NCBI RefSeq assembly: GCF_000003195.3
Contig: NC_012873.2
Coordinates: forward strand, 24,773,317 to 24,837,316
Direction: 5' to 3'
Source of the DNA: Sorghum bicolor
Taxonomy: Eukaryota; Streptophyta; Magnoliopsida; Poales; Poaceae
Length of the DNA stretch: 64,000 nt
Under the pieces are notes generated by a model. It did not search any database. It was not told the DNA's origin and was given only the letters and a program-made list of their open reading frames with translations. The position numbers were made by a program, and so were the translations under genes. This document shows, piece after piece, positions 33,658 to 45,533 of the stretch. Within the stretch, counting starts at the first letter, position 1. Each line of letters starts with the position of its first letter.

Positions 33658-34435
33658 ATTACAAACAAGGTTCTAGCACCATTTGTGAAACAACTAAAGG
33701 TCTAGTTATTCTATCTATGCATGCTAGTTCTTCATTTCATTAATCAAACTTACAACTAGCATACACCACACAAGCAAGGCAATGAAGAGAAAACTTCTAA
33801 AGCTAATGCAAATGCAAGCAGACATATGTGATGCACATTCAAATGCAACATACAAGTTTATGAGCTTGCTCCCCCTACTTGTGTGCTTCAAAATTTTGAT
33901 TGATCTCCTTCTTTTATCATGTTATTCCCCTATCTTTGTACTTCTCCCCTTTTAGCAAATTTTTGGGAAATTCTCTCCCCCTTTGTCATCAAAGACCACA
34001 AAAGTTGAGCTCAAATTTTAGATTGGTTAGTGTGAAACCATGTAAAGTGAGATCATTTTCCCAAATTGGTTCAATCTAGATTACTTGCCTAAGATATTTA
34101 ACCTCTATGATACCTTGCTTGTGTGGTGTATCCTAGTTGTAGGTTTCATTGATGAAATAAAGAACTAGCATGCATGGGTAGTGTAACTAGACTTTTAGTT
34201 GTTTCACAAGTGGTACTTGAACATCATTTAAATGTTGATCGCATGGGGTGTTCTAGTTTTGTGAATGTCTAGTTACTAATGGTGCTAAGGATGGTGTATA
34301 TTGGCAACTCCAATTGGTATCATGCTTCAAAGGTCCATTCTTTATACCTTAGCATCATTTGGTAGAAATTGACTCCTATATTTCCTATTCTAGCATATGT
34401 GCAAGCTTTCAAATCCAAACTCTTAGCACATATGT
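33658..34435 (-). other. 3' spacer of Copia G, right part with inverted-repeat arm 2
   Basis: Non-coding. 33658-33783 completes arm 1 of the inverted repeat, about 320 bases form the centre (including purine-run motifs such as the complement of TCTCCCCCTTTGTCATC), and 34104-34435 is arm 2. The homology stops exactly at 34435 where K-type sequence starts, so the junction is a deletion or insertion boundary. Confidence 0.7.
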
Positions 34436-35240
34436 AACCTAAGCACCATGCTTAAGTTAAAAAGCCTTAAAAAGTATGTATATACAATACTACCAAACTA
34501 AAACATATTAGCACAAATGGAAAGAAAAATGAAAGGCACAAAACTTTTGGCACATTTTTATTACTCAAGGTGACAAGAAATTAAAAGCATAGGCTATGAT
34601 TATGAACAGACACAAAGCATGACTAAAAATCTAAGCATTGCCATGTTAGCAAAACTTAAACAAGTTCAATCAATTATTCATATGTTCACGCTCATAAGAT
34701 TGAGGGTAATAAAGAAACATTAAGCACATACCTTAGGAATTTTACCTTTGTCACGTGAAGCTTGAGGATGACCTTGGATGGATCATGATCGATTTAAAGC
34801 TTCTTATTCTCACTATTGAATTGCACATTTGCATCTTGTCTTTTTTTGAATTCCTTCTTCTTGATGTCACCCATGACTTGCTTGCTCAGTCTTGAGTCAT
34901 AATTTTGAAATCTACTACAAACACTAGTGCAAGGTGATACTACAAACCTGATCGGTGTGCAAGCACATTGGCCTGTGCAACAATCTAGCTCAATTTAGGT
35001 TGGCACCATTTTATTCAAAAGGGAAAACACTACTAATACTATGATAGGCACTAAACTACTATTACGATGGACACTAAATGAACTAAGAAAGGAAATAAAT
35101 GGGTTATGTCCTAGTAGTGCTTTGTTTTAAGTTATAAGCTCGACCCTTGCAGTTGGACTGCAAAAACTTGTGCCTAGGCAATTACGAGCTTTGGAATGCT
35201 TATGGTAAACAAAAGCATCATTAACCATCCTTTCAAAGGG
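34436..35240 (-). other. Non-coding 3' part of element K
   Basis: AT-rich. Its start (AACCTAAGCACCATGCTTAA) resembles sequence after the gag of D (19300) and F (31455), so it belongs to the same Athila-related group. No polypurine tract or LTR follows on the left: K is truncated at 34435. No gene is seen. Confidence 0.5.
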
Positions 35241-35800
35241 TTAATGAAGGAGAGACATAGGATGGTTGCGACTCTCGTAAATGCTAGTAAAAGTAGGAAA
35301 GAAAGATTCTAGCAATTTCTCATAAAATTGTGGATCAGGTGGCTCTTCGAAAATATAACTTATATGCTCGTCCACCTGATTCTCCTTACTGAACTCCAAA
35401 AATGATTCCTCAAGAATGTCAATAAACCAAACGTCTTCATACATCATCTCCTATCTATGATACTCTAGGAATGGATTTTCATCCTCATCCTCCATTAAGA
35501 TGGGGATCCATTTCAACGGCGACTCTCCTTCCATTTTGACATCAACCAGAGGATTTGGATTGTATCCTTGGTTTGAATGGTCAAATAGATAAGGAGGGTC
35601 ATATGGAGGATCAAGACCTATGGTGGTGGATGATATTGATTTGAGGGACTCTTGGACACCCAAATCATATGATGGATAGTGAAGATAATGATTTGGAGTC
35701 AAGGATGCTAGAGATCCTTGTTGGATTGGATGATTTAAGGTGTTTTCATCATTAGATGAGATATCCTCCTCAAATTCTATAGGAAATTCCAAAGGACCAC
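35241..35800 (-). pseudogene. Element K: acidic C-terminal part of gag-protease protein
   Basis: Continuation, across H, of the K reading frame: with one target copy removed the codons join in frame. The part here reads GPLEFPIEFEEDISSNDENT, many Asp/Glu/Pro/Tyr, and LKWIPILMEDEDENPFLEYH, then a stop at about 35451. A further open stretch to 35241 ends YESRNHPMSLLH. It is acidic and low in recognisable motifs, similar in style to the acidic region of D gag. I do not recognise a domain. It has no RT or integrase beyond it. Confidence 0.6.
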
Positions 35801-37140
35801 TGTTGACGGTGTTAAGTACCAAATTTAATTATCAAATAAACAAATAAAAGGATCCAAATGCAACCAACACCCAGACTTAGGGTTTTATCTGACAGAATTC
35901 CACAAGTTTTGGTCTTTGTCTATTTTTGCAGGGGGTCATCAGGAAATATGGAGGAAAGGACCACATGTCGGGTTTACATAGAGATATTAACGTGCCGCGC
36001 AATTTTCTATCATCTAGAAGACTCCAGAAGCCACGGGAACGAACGCGAAGCCGAGCGGGCCCGGGGGCAGGGCGCCCACCCTCCCCCCTAGGGCGCTAGC
36101 CCAATCATGTGGACCAATCAGGCTCCGCCTCGCGGATCATGCTCCACCAACCTAAGGGATTAACGAAAACCGTGCGATTAAGGTCGGTTTGATCCGATAG
36201 CCCACATTCATTTGGAGAGGCTATATAAGCAGGCCCCCTGGCCCCTGGAGGAGGCACCCCCTTGATCCCTATTCATTATTCATAAACAAAGCAAAAGCTA
36301 GGGTTTGGAGATGAGAGCTCTCCTCTCATCTCTAAACTAGAGTAGATCTAGATAGTAGCGAGATGGAGAGCGAGGGAGGATTGGAGGAGAGGCCGGCCTA
36401 ACGGTTCTTCCTCTGGTTGTACTTCGCCATGATCAAGCTCTAATCAAGATTGCTCATGGGATGACTTTGGTAATCTACTTCTATTTCATTATGCAATTAC
36501 TATCCATGTATGTTCTAGTTCACAACTCTTTTGAGTACTTTAATCTATAGGACGCTATAGGTGAGAGTTGTAGTATAGGTGTAAGCATGGTGCTTAGACC
36601 TAGATTACTTGTGGATATCCCCTGTCTAGCTGGATCGTGTGGTAGGCCGCGTGGGTGACAGCTACGTTGGTTCTCTGTAGTCCACCTCCCGTTAGCAGGA
36701 CTGGTAGGGTTTATCGGCCTATGGATAAGCATCCTTTGTGGTGTAATCTTATCACGTGGTTCGTCCCAGACATAGACATACCCCTTTGAAGTAGAGAAAC
36801 CATAGTTATCCTCTCTATTCTCCTACCATCGCCCATATCCTAGATTGCTCTACTCTTTATTCCCATATTATCACCCATTGTTATCTTACCTTTAATATTG
36901 CTCTTATTCAATTCTACCATCTTTCCTATTTACACCTACCTATCTATCTAGGTTAAGTTAGAGCATAGATCAGTTCTCCCGTTTCCCTATGGATACGATA
37001 AAACCTTTAACCGGGTAAAAGCTACAACAGTATCCGTGCACTTGTAGATTTATCTGTGTGCGTATAAATAACATAGTACACTCTAGTGCCATGCTGGGGA
37101 TGACAACCTAGTATTCAAGTGGTGTTACAAAGTGTCAACA
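35801..37140 (+). repeat. 5' LTR of element H, 1340 bp
   Basis: Starts TGTTGACGGTGTTAAGTACC and ends ACAAAGTGTCAACA. TATA box GGCTATATAAGC at 36219-36230, about 420 bases in. About 120-150 bases upstream are paired palindromes GGGCGCCCACCC (36070-36081) and GGGCGCTAGCCC (36091-36102). The transcript would start near 36250. Confidence 0.9.
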
Positions 37141-37147
37141 AGCTATT

Positions 37148-37165
37148 TGGCGCCGTTGCCGGGGA
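37148..37165 (+). other. Primer-binding site of element H, perfect tRNA-Asp match
   Basis: TGGCGCCGTTGCCGGGGA is complementary to the tRNA-Asp 3' end over 18 bases, eight bases from the LTR end. Confidence 0.92.
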
Positions 37166-37266
37166 AACGGTTGCTGAGTTGACTACGAAATAGCTTAATC
37201 ATTTTTCTAAAAATAAAAAAAATAATAATATATTTTTCTTATCTAATCCTTGATCTCTGGTCTATC

Positions 37267-38830
37267 ATGAATGCAAACATGTCTATCTATCAGTTTCATA
37301 GACCTACGGGCACACACCTCGAACCACCAAAATCTTCAAAGCCTATCATGACATCTAGTTTTGAGATAAGCCCGGAATACATAGAATTTCTTCAAAAACA
37401 TCCTTTCTCAGGAGAAGGTGAGGAAAACCCAAACACACACCTAAGAGAGTTTTATCGAGTCTGTGACCTCCTTCGCATTGAAGGCATGTCTGATGAGACC
37501 CTTAATGGAAGCTCTTTCCGTTCTCTTTAACGGGAAAAGCTAGATATTGGTACAAACTCAACATAGGAAGTGCTCATAGAGATTGGAAAGAGCTATACAA
37601 TAGTTTTCTCTCTAAATATTTTCCAATCTCCAAAGTGGCGGATCTTCGGCTCGAGATTCTTTCTTTTAGACAATTAGAAGAAGAATCTCTTGGTGAATCA
37701 TGGGACCGCTTTATTGACCTTACTCTCACTTGCCCAAAGCTTTATATTCCAGAAGAAGTTCTTCTAATTCACTTTTTAAGGGCCTTAGTAGGGAAAATAA
37801 GCAAACCTTTCATGCGGCCTCTGGAGGATCTTTCCACCACCTGTCAGCTAGTGAAGCTTGGAATTTGATTGATTTAATGAGCGGAAAGTCTCCTAGCATT
37901 TATATCCCTGAGAAAGAGAAAGAATCAGTTCCTAGACAAGAAGTGGAAGTTTTGATAGTGAAATTACAACCACTTCAATCCCAAACTTTAGCTATCAATT
38001 CTAAACCATCAATACCCCAAAATTCTCCAAGGGAGGAAGGAATTCCGACCTGAAATCTTTCAGATGCTGATGGTTTAGACTTCTATTTCCATAAGAGACC
38101 TTCAAGCAGGGATAATTCAAATCCTTACAATAATAGTTCTCTTAGAGAATGTCCTGGTTCCTGTTATGAAGAAGTCGAGGATGACATATCAAGTGAAGGA
38201 GAGCTAAACCATATAGAAAATTCTATCTGATCCCCTTCCATGTTCACAAATTATAAATCCATCCTTGACCTTAGAGACCCCTCTTACCCCTCTCCTTTTT
38301 AGTCTCATGATGATCCTAGCAATCCATCAAAATGATCATACCATAGGAGTCATAAAGACCATGAGGATGACATGTTAAGTAATGCCATAGAAGGAGAGCT
38401 AAGCCATATAGAAGATTCTATCAGCTCCATTGTCTTGATCACAAATTCGAAATGGCTGGAATGTGTAGAATGGAAGGACAAGATAGAAGCCTTAACGGAT
38501 TCTGACCTTGGCTCAATTTCAGATGTTGAGTCTTTAACTCCCCTCGAATATGAGATTCACCCTTCTATAGAAGAGGACATAGACGGGACCAATCCAAGAG
38601 AAACTCTGAACATTTAGATTAGAGACGAAGATAACATCAATGAGCATGGAATTTATTTCATAGCCACTTAGTTTACTCCATGCACATATGAAACATCTTC
38701 CCAATATATTGGTCTCTCCAACATCACCACATTTGAGATCTCCAACCCCCTCTTCCTTTTTATTTATAAAAACTTTAAAATGGCGGTTGTCAATGCATAT
38801 GTCTATAACAAATATTGCAGATCTCGTTGA
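37267..38830 (+). pseudogene. Gag of element H, frameshifted
   Basis: Orthologous to the 461-codon gag of D. It starts MNANMSIYQFHRPTGTHLEP at 37267, 102 bases after the primer site. The domain is broken by a shift near 37510 (LNGSSFRSL stop), another near 37785, a stop at 38052 and further stops. The sequence continues through the acidic region (LSHIEDSISSIV, ECVEWKDKIEALTD, EIHPSIEEDIDGTNPRET) to the C-terminal module. That module has a stop inside it (YFIAT then TAG) and ends YVYNKYCRSR with TGA at 38828. There is no CCHC knuckle. Element I is inserted 25 bases past the stop. Confidence 0.85.
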
Positions 38831-38859
38831 GCTAATCTTGATATACAAAGGTTGGCGTC

Positions 38860-41800
38860 TATAACAGAACCGCCCAAATTATAAGAGATTAAGCCAAGGG
38901 TGACCATTTGCACAGTCGAACCATCGAGCTTAAGCCCAGATAATCCCGGTAGTCCGTGAAATCTCGAGGGATTTCAAACCACAAATCATACATACAGCCA
39001 AGATCGTAATAAGTTCAGCGGTCACCATTCACAATTACATCCAGTTCGCATCATTCATCACATTCATCAGAGTTACTTAAAGTTGTTACAAACCAAGTTC
39101 TCAAGTAGCGAAAGCTTCATAGTCACACACACATTTAGTCTGATACAGTGCCATAGTTGATCATTCCCACAAAAGCAAAAGAGGAGGTAGAGTGACCATC
39201 GCTCTTGGCCTAGTCATCACCTATTGCTGGGTACAAGCAGAGAATGCAATAACCATAGTACATCTGCCCATCTGCAAATCAACATGGGAATAGAACCCTG
39301 AGTACGAGAATGTACTCAGCTAGACTTACCCGTCATAAACCAAAAATAAAGACTCTTCAAGGATCATGAAGGCTGTATAGTGGGGTAGCTGAGACTTTTT
39401 GCGTAAAAGCACTACTCAACTAGAAGTACATCCTAACAGTACTCCCTCTTCTTTTAGTTAGCTCAGGTTAGGTACTATTACGTATCATCTAGATTTGCAC
39501 CTGTACTATTCCAAACAAGTGTGGCGATATGATGGTACCTCATCATAGCATTCATAAATCATTTATCATCATAACCCAAGTGTTCCATAGTCCTTACTAC
39601 GAGGACAGGGCTCATGTCAAGTGCTCACTATCCAGGAGCGATGGCGATTCGAATCGATTTCTGACCAGCTGGGGAGTTTATTCCCCACACAAACCACACT
39701 CACTGATCAAGTGAGCTACAAATCACCGTATTGCACTATCCAGGACCAATTTGCGGGTTCGACAGGCACCGCCCGTACCAGAGGACCGTTCCGGCGACCG
39801 AGGTATCCAAGGTGTACCAAGGTTGCGCGCCGCGCCCTCATCGTTCTCCTCAACCATCACCAATACAGCGTGTACATCGGGCCGATTCCCGGCCCGGATA
39901 GTGCTCAGGCTTCGCGATCGGAACGACTTACCCTTCCAGCTAAGTGTGAGGCATGCGTTCAACATGATAAGAGGGCCGTCAACAATCGGTCCTTAACCGA
40001 CACAAGCAGGGGCACTACGATCAACCCCACCACAAGACCCTGCCCAGTCTCAAGTTCAATCCCACACTTGGTTGCTTCCCTCTTAGCATTGACAGCTAAT
40101 CAAACAGGTGTCCACCCATATCTTGCAGGTGACAGGAAATCACCGGACTTCTACTGTACTAAGCAAGCTAAGCATAGACTCCGAGCCTGTCTACATAGGA
40201 CAAGGTAGATAAATAAGGTGTGATATCAAGGAGTAAGTATGCATGAACGGTATCAAGTAATTCCTATCACTTAAATGCAACATAGTAAAACCAGCATAAT
40301 ATACTAATTAAGTTAGCGAGAATAGGGAGACTTAGAATGCTCTGGGGCTTGCCTTTCTCAAACGTGCTCGGCTTGTGGTCCGGGCACTCTTGCAGCTCTT
40401 CTCCTGGCTCTGGTCCTCCTTGAAGTTCCAGCTCTAGGGTTTCCACCTGCTCCTCGGGTCCCACTTCGTTTTCCTGCGAGCCTGTATGATGCATGTGCGC
40501 TTATGAGTGTAGTGCAAGATGCCCGGGGTGCAATGCTTATGCAAGTGGGTATCAGAAGACCATGACATGGAGCATAGATGACATAGGTGGTTATTTCTAC
40601 AAGGTAGTCAACGTCATCCAAGAACATGTACTCAGATTAAGCATCTATTGCATTCTCTTCTACAAGTTGCCTTTATGGTTAACCAGCAAGATAACATGAT
40701 GCTTCAAAGATACACCAAACACCCTTTTATTCCATTTAATTTATGCATAACCATTCATAATTTATTTTAATTATTATTGGACCTACAATCGTAGCATATG
40801 TTTCTTTTTATCAATAAATTCCACAAAAAATACAGTAGATCACTGGTCAATCATAAAGTCTACCATAATTTTTTCATAATATTTGGACACTTATTTTGGG
40901 CTACATAAATTACAAGATTATTCAATATAATTAAGTACAAATACCCTACTATTGACCAAGTGTCAAACAACAGATTTCATATTTTTATAAATTACTTGTT
41001 AACATAAGAAACACCCACAAAAATTTCCAGATTAATTGCATGATCCAGTTATTTATTAAAAATCATAAACCACTGCAATGCAAGCATTTAAATCATCATA
41101 AATTAATTTATACAGAAAATAATATGTGACATATTTTTCCTAGAGACTAATCATCCATGCAAAGCTAACAAAACAAGTTTCACCTTTTTCTGAGTTATAT
41201 TTTAATTACTATGCATTTTCTACTTATCAACAAAACATGGATTAAATACATTTGCATAGAAAAGTTGTTCAAACATGACATGAAACCATGCCAAACTACA
41301 GATATGGAATTATAGAACACACCAAAATTTATTTCATCATTTTTGGAGCCATGGATCTCAAGATATAGATTTAGTACCATTTAAATCATTTTCTGGAAAA
41401 CCTTTTATGAAAAACCATTTCAAATCCACAACAAAAAACGCTAGGAACATCCGGATCTCTACCTGCCTCGGTCCCCCTGCGGCTGACAGTGGGTCCCCGA
41501 CCCCACTGGTCAGCGTGATCGAGAGGGAGAGTACCTCCGACGAGCGGATCTCGTCGGCGGTGAGGTCTCCGGCCACGGGGTGAGCACCAACATGCTCCCC
41601 GCAGCGAGGCACACCTAATGGTGCCCTTGGTTTGGCTGGAGGACGACCAGAGCACCCCTGCTGGCGTGCATGGCGGCACGGCGGCGCTGCTCGCCGTGGC
41701 CGGGCCACTCCGGCGGAGTAGAACGCGCGCGGGGTACCGTCTAAGCTTCCTCGTCACGCTCTGAACCTAACGCGCTCAAGAACAAGCCAAACGGGGCAGA

Positions 41801-42775
41801 AACGGGAAGGTTTCGACGCGGCGAAGCACTTTGACAAGGTCGGGTGAACTCCGGCGAGAGATTGCGGTCTCACGGAGGGTTTTCACCTCGGTAGAGCGCG
41901 CGCAGGGGCTTACCGCGGCGAAGGCGAACACGACGGTGGTCTTGGCGCAGAGAACAGACCACTAACGCGGCTTGCGGCGAGCGGCGGAGCTTCGGCCGGC
42001 AATAGCGCCGCGGCGGTTGCTGTTGCTGCGGCTGCGCTCGCGAGCGGAGAAGGAGAGGGAGCGGGGGGGACAGAATGGCGTCTGGGGGCACGGGCTGCCG
42101 TCCCGACCGGGGTAAGCCGGTCGGCCGAGCGGGCGTCCACGACGCCGGCGTACGGCCGCCACGTGGCCGGCGCCGGGTGGAGCGAGGCGAGTGTCCGCGC
42201 GCGGGAGAGGGGAGGGGAGGCCGGGCCGCGCGGCTTGGATGGGCCGAAAGGGAGGCGGGTCGGCCTAGCAGCGCCTGCCCCCTTTCCTCTTTTTTCTTGA
42301 ATTTTTTTTCTCCAATACTTTTCCAAACTCATTTTGACAAATTTAAGTCCTTTTTCAGCTCTAGCCCCCAAAACAAAAGTTGCTCTAAATAAAAAGTTCT
42401 ACAACTTTGTTTTAAGCTATAATTCCAAATTCCCAATAGAATTTGAAAAACCACTCAAAACTTGTTCTAGGTTTAAATAAATTCATTTTGGGGCTTTTTG
42501 TATAAAATCCATTTCTCAAATTCTATAGCTCCAAAAATTTCACAAAATTATTCTTAATTCTTCTAAAACATATTTCAATCTATTTTTGTCATTTCAAGAA
42601 ATTTGGAAGCAAGCATACTATTTTTATCATATTTAAATCACATAAATTAAGCACATAAAATCACACTTGAATTACTACTATGCTCATGTGATGTTATGCG
42701 TATGCCATGCTTGATGAAAATGCTTATGGTAGAGTGTATGAGACTAAGTGCATGCTTAACACCTAGGGTGTTATA
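38860..42775 (-). repeat. 3' LTR of element I, 3916 bp
   Basis: Minus strand starts TATAACACCCTAGGTGTTAAG at 42775 and ends GTTCTGTTATA at 38860. Both ends carry the same change from the other LTR's C to T (TGTTATA/TATAACA). Contains a GC-rich island (about 41450-42280) flanked by AT-rich sequence. Open frames in the island (such as 41910-42371) also occur in the other LTR and match nothing I recognise. Confidence 0.9.
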
Positions 42776-43226
42776 GCCCTTCCCCCCTTAGAGTTGTTAC
42801 TAACCATTTCTTATGAAATCTTGGGTAAACTGTTTTTAGGTAATCCTCGGTTTCCCAGGTGGCATTCCAATCATCGTGATGACTCCACACCACATTATAT
42901 GTTTTGACAACTCTGTTCTAGGTTACCCGCTCCTTGGTATCTACGATACCCACTGGTTGCTCCTTATATTCCAAATCTGCCTTTATCTTGATTCCTCGAG
43001 GTTCGATCCTTTGCTCAGGCACTTTCAAACATTTTCGCAGCTGTGACACATGGAAAACTAGAAAGATTGAGCTCAACTCCTCAGGTAACTCAATCTTGTA
43101 GGCCACAGGGCCCTTTCGTTCTAGTATCTGGTACGGCTCCACATATCTAGGTGCAAGTTTGCTTCTAACTCGGAAACGCTGAACCTTCTTCATCGGCGTA
43201 ACCTTGAGGTAAGCATAGTCACCCAC
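42771..43226 (-). pseudogene. Element I integrase C-terminus with chromodomain-like segment
   Basis: The integrase C-terminal GPY/F-type region (RFRVRSKLAPRYVEPYQILE, RKGPVAYKIELP, FHVSQLRKCL) is followed by a chromodomain-like tail. It reads KTYNVVWSHHDDWNATWETE and DYLKTVYPRF, about 42810-42890. One in-frame TAG (about 42920) interrupts it. Chromodomains on chromoviral integrases are thought to direct integration to marked histones; this one looks like the divergent plant type with an incomplete aromatic cage. The frame runs through the polypurine tract and stops at TAA 42773-42771, inside the first bases of the 3' LTR. A frameshift near 43240-43370 separates it from the integrase core. Confidence 0.8.
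42776..42790 (-). other. Polypurine tract of element I
   Basis: Minus-strand AAGGGGGGAAGGGC immediately before the 3' LTR. It lies inside the pol reading frame. Confidence 0.85.
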
Positions 43227-43359
43227 ATTAAACTCGAGTGGCCTTCTTCTCTTATCGGCCTAACTCTTTTGCCATGATTGTGCCGCTCTCATATGTTGTT
43301 GTATGATTTGCACCTTCTTGTCAGCCTCGTTCATGAAGTCGATACCATAGTATCTCCTT

Positions 43360-44205
43360 TCACCGGGTTCGACCCAGTTTAACGGAGTTCTGCACTTTCG
43401 ACCATACAGCCTCGATCGGAGCCATCTTGAAACTCTCTTGATAGCTATTGTTGTACGAGAATTGAGCCAAAGGTAACCATGATTCCGATGATCCCCTAGA
43501 TGATAACACACAAGCTCGTAGCATATCTTCGAGCACTTGATTGAGTCTTTCCGTTTGACCCAAGGTTTGAGGATGATACGCTGTGCTTCTTATCAGACTA
43601 GTCCCCAAACTCTTATGCATTCGCTCCCAAAAATGAGCGGTGAACTGCAGTCCTCTATCTGATATGATGGTCTTGGGAATACCATGCAACTTGACAATCT
43701 CAGCTAGATACAAATCAGCATACTCGGGAGGTCTGTAACGAGTCTTAACAGGAATGAAATGAGCCGACTTGGTCAATGGATCTATGATTACCCAAATCGA
43801 GTCATTCCCCTTTTGTGTAGTCAGCAGACTGGTGATGAAGTCCATACTGACCTCTTCCCACTTCCACTCTGGAACCGATAACGGTTGCAACAGCCCTGCA
43901 GGTTTCATGTGTATAGCTTTGACTCTGCAACACGTGTCACAACGGGCCACGTATGCTGCTATCTCTTTCTTCATTTTGGTCCACCAAAAGTGAGACCTTA
44001 GGTCTTGATACATCTTACTACTGTCAGGATAGACAGAAAGCTTTGAGAGATGTGCTTCATCCATGATGTGATTCTTTAGTTTTCGATTTTTCGGAACTAC
44101 CAACCGGTGCTGAAACCACAGCACACCTTTCTCATCAACTCGGAATTGAGTCTTTGGGTCGTTTTTAATCTTCTCTTTGATGTGAGAAATACCCTTATCT
44201 GTTTC
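43360..44205 (-). pseudogene. Element I integrase core
   Basis: Integrase of the chromovirus. The N-terminal finger region reads LRSHFWWTKMKKEIAAYVAR then CDTCCRVKA; the first half has EAHLSKLSVYP, where the second His is replaced by Tyr. The catalytic core shows SMDFITSLL (Asp), WVIIDPLTKSAHFIPVKTRY, GIPKTIISDRGLQFTAHFW (second Asp) and STAYHPQTLGQTERLNQVLE (Glu). The longest intact frame is 254 codons (43360-44124), and upstream codons (44125-44205) join after a stop at 44205. The frame shifts near 43370. It is expected to be inactive because pol is broken elsewhere. Confidence 0.9.
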
Positions 44206-44892
44206 CTAACCTTTGATGTCTTGACTTTCTAGCAAACAACTGAGCTGTATGTGACATAACACTTCAGGATGCATGAGATTGAAACCATATTCGAACAAGG
44301 GTTGAACCACTTGATAGTGTGGTTTGCGACTCAACGCGTCTGCTACCACATTAGCCTTGCCTGGATGATAGTGTACCTCCAGATTGTAATCCTTGATCAG
44401 CTCTAACCATCTTTGCTGCCTCATATTCAGCTCGGACTGAGTGAAGATGTACTTTAGATTTTTATGATCTGTGTAGATATGACACTTGTTTCCCAGCAAA
44501 TAGTTCCTCTAGATTTTCAGAGCGTGTACTACCACTGCTAGCTCGAGGTCATGAGTCGGATAGTTGATTTCGTGCTTTCTTAACTGTCGTGAAGCGTAAG
44601 CTATAACTTTTCCTTCTTGCGTCAGCACACATCCTAAACCACTTTTCGATGCGTCGTAGAACACATCAAAAGGCTTCTCGATATTTGGCTGTGCCAGAAC
44701 AGGAGCGGTGGTCAGCAACTTTCGCAAGGTGCGGAAGGATACTTCACACCCTTCTGTCCAAACAAACTTATGATCCTTTTGTAGCAAACTGGTCATTGGC
44801 TTAGCAATCTTGGAGAAGTTGGGTATGAAGCAACGATAATATCCAGCTAGACCAAGAAAGCTTCGAACTTCCGAGATAGAAGTTGGTGCCTT
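44206..44892 (-). pseudogene. Element I RT connection and RNase H
   Basis: Follows RT after a TAG at 44893 and a frame change. RNase H begins with [20 protein letters not shown] (first catalytic Asp), then [33 protein letters not shown] with catalytic Glu, a stop at 44509, [20 protein letters not shown] and [16 protein letters not shown] (last catalytic Asp). The 5' part (about 44800-44890) has [15 protein letters not shown] codons partly in another frame. Two frames and two stops make it non-functional. Confidence 0.88.
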
Positions 44893-45533
44893 CTAGTCCA
44901 TGACTTCCTGTACCTTTGACGGATCCACAGCAATCCCCTCTTCTGACAGAATGTGCCCGAGAAAAGGAACTTTCTTTAGCCAGAACTCGCACTTGCTAAA
45001 CTTTGCATACAACTGATGTTCTCGCAGTCGTGTTAGCACGACTCTTAGATGCTCGACATGATCTTGATCATTCTCTGAATAGACCAGAATGTCATCGATG
45101 AACACCACAACAAACTTGTCTAATTCTAGCATAAAGACTGAGTTCATCAGATACATAAAGTATGCAGGAGCATTTGTCAACCCAAAGGACATGACAAGAT
45201 ACTCATACAACCCATATCTGGTGGAGAAGCAGTCTTCGGTATATATTGCGGACGGATCATGATTTGATGATACCCGGACCTCGAATCTATCTTAGAGAAC
45301 ACTTTTGCCTTCGACAACTGATCAAACAAGATATCAATCCTTAGCAACAGATACTTATTCTTGATTGTTACCGCATTGAGTGGACGATAGTCCACGCACA
45401 TGCGCAACGATTGATCCTTCTTTCTCACGAAAAACGCCGGACAACCACATTCCGACGAACTTGGCCGGATGAAACCTTTATCCAGCAACTCCTTTAGTTG
45501 ATTCTTCAATTCAGCGAGCACATTAGGTGGCAT
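44893..45533 (-). pseudogene. Element I reverse transcriptase
   Basis: RT domain. It starts after the protease linker with [55 protein letters not shown] and [15 protein letters not shown] (catalytic Asp; Leu of the usual DLRSGYH is Ser). A frameshift follows near 45210. The second half has [17 protein letters not shown] and [20 protein letters not shown], with the FIDD catalytic pair intact. The end is [20 protein letters not shown] and a stop at 44893. Frameshift and stops rule out activity of this copy. Confidence 0.9.

Noticed and set aside
39621..40208. 195-codon open frame in plus orientation
   Set aside because: It lies within the LTR of element I and is repeated, with differences, at 50206-50622; no known protein motif; antisense to the element.
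41870..42392. Several overlapping long open frames in GC-rich sequence, on both strands, as possible host genes
   Set aside because: The same frames occur in the other LTR of element I (52399-52971); they have no recognisable domain and arise from GC-rich composition lacking stop codons.
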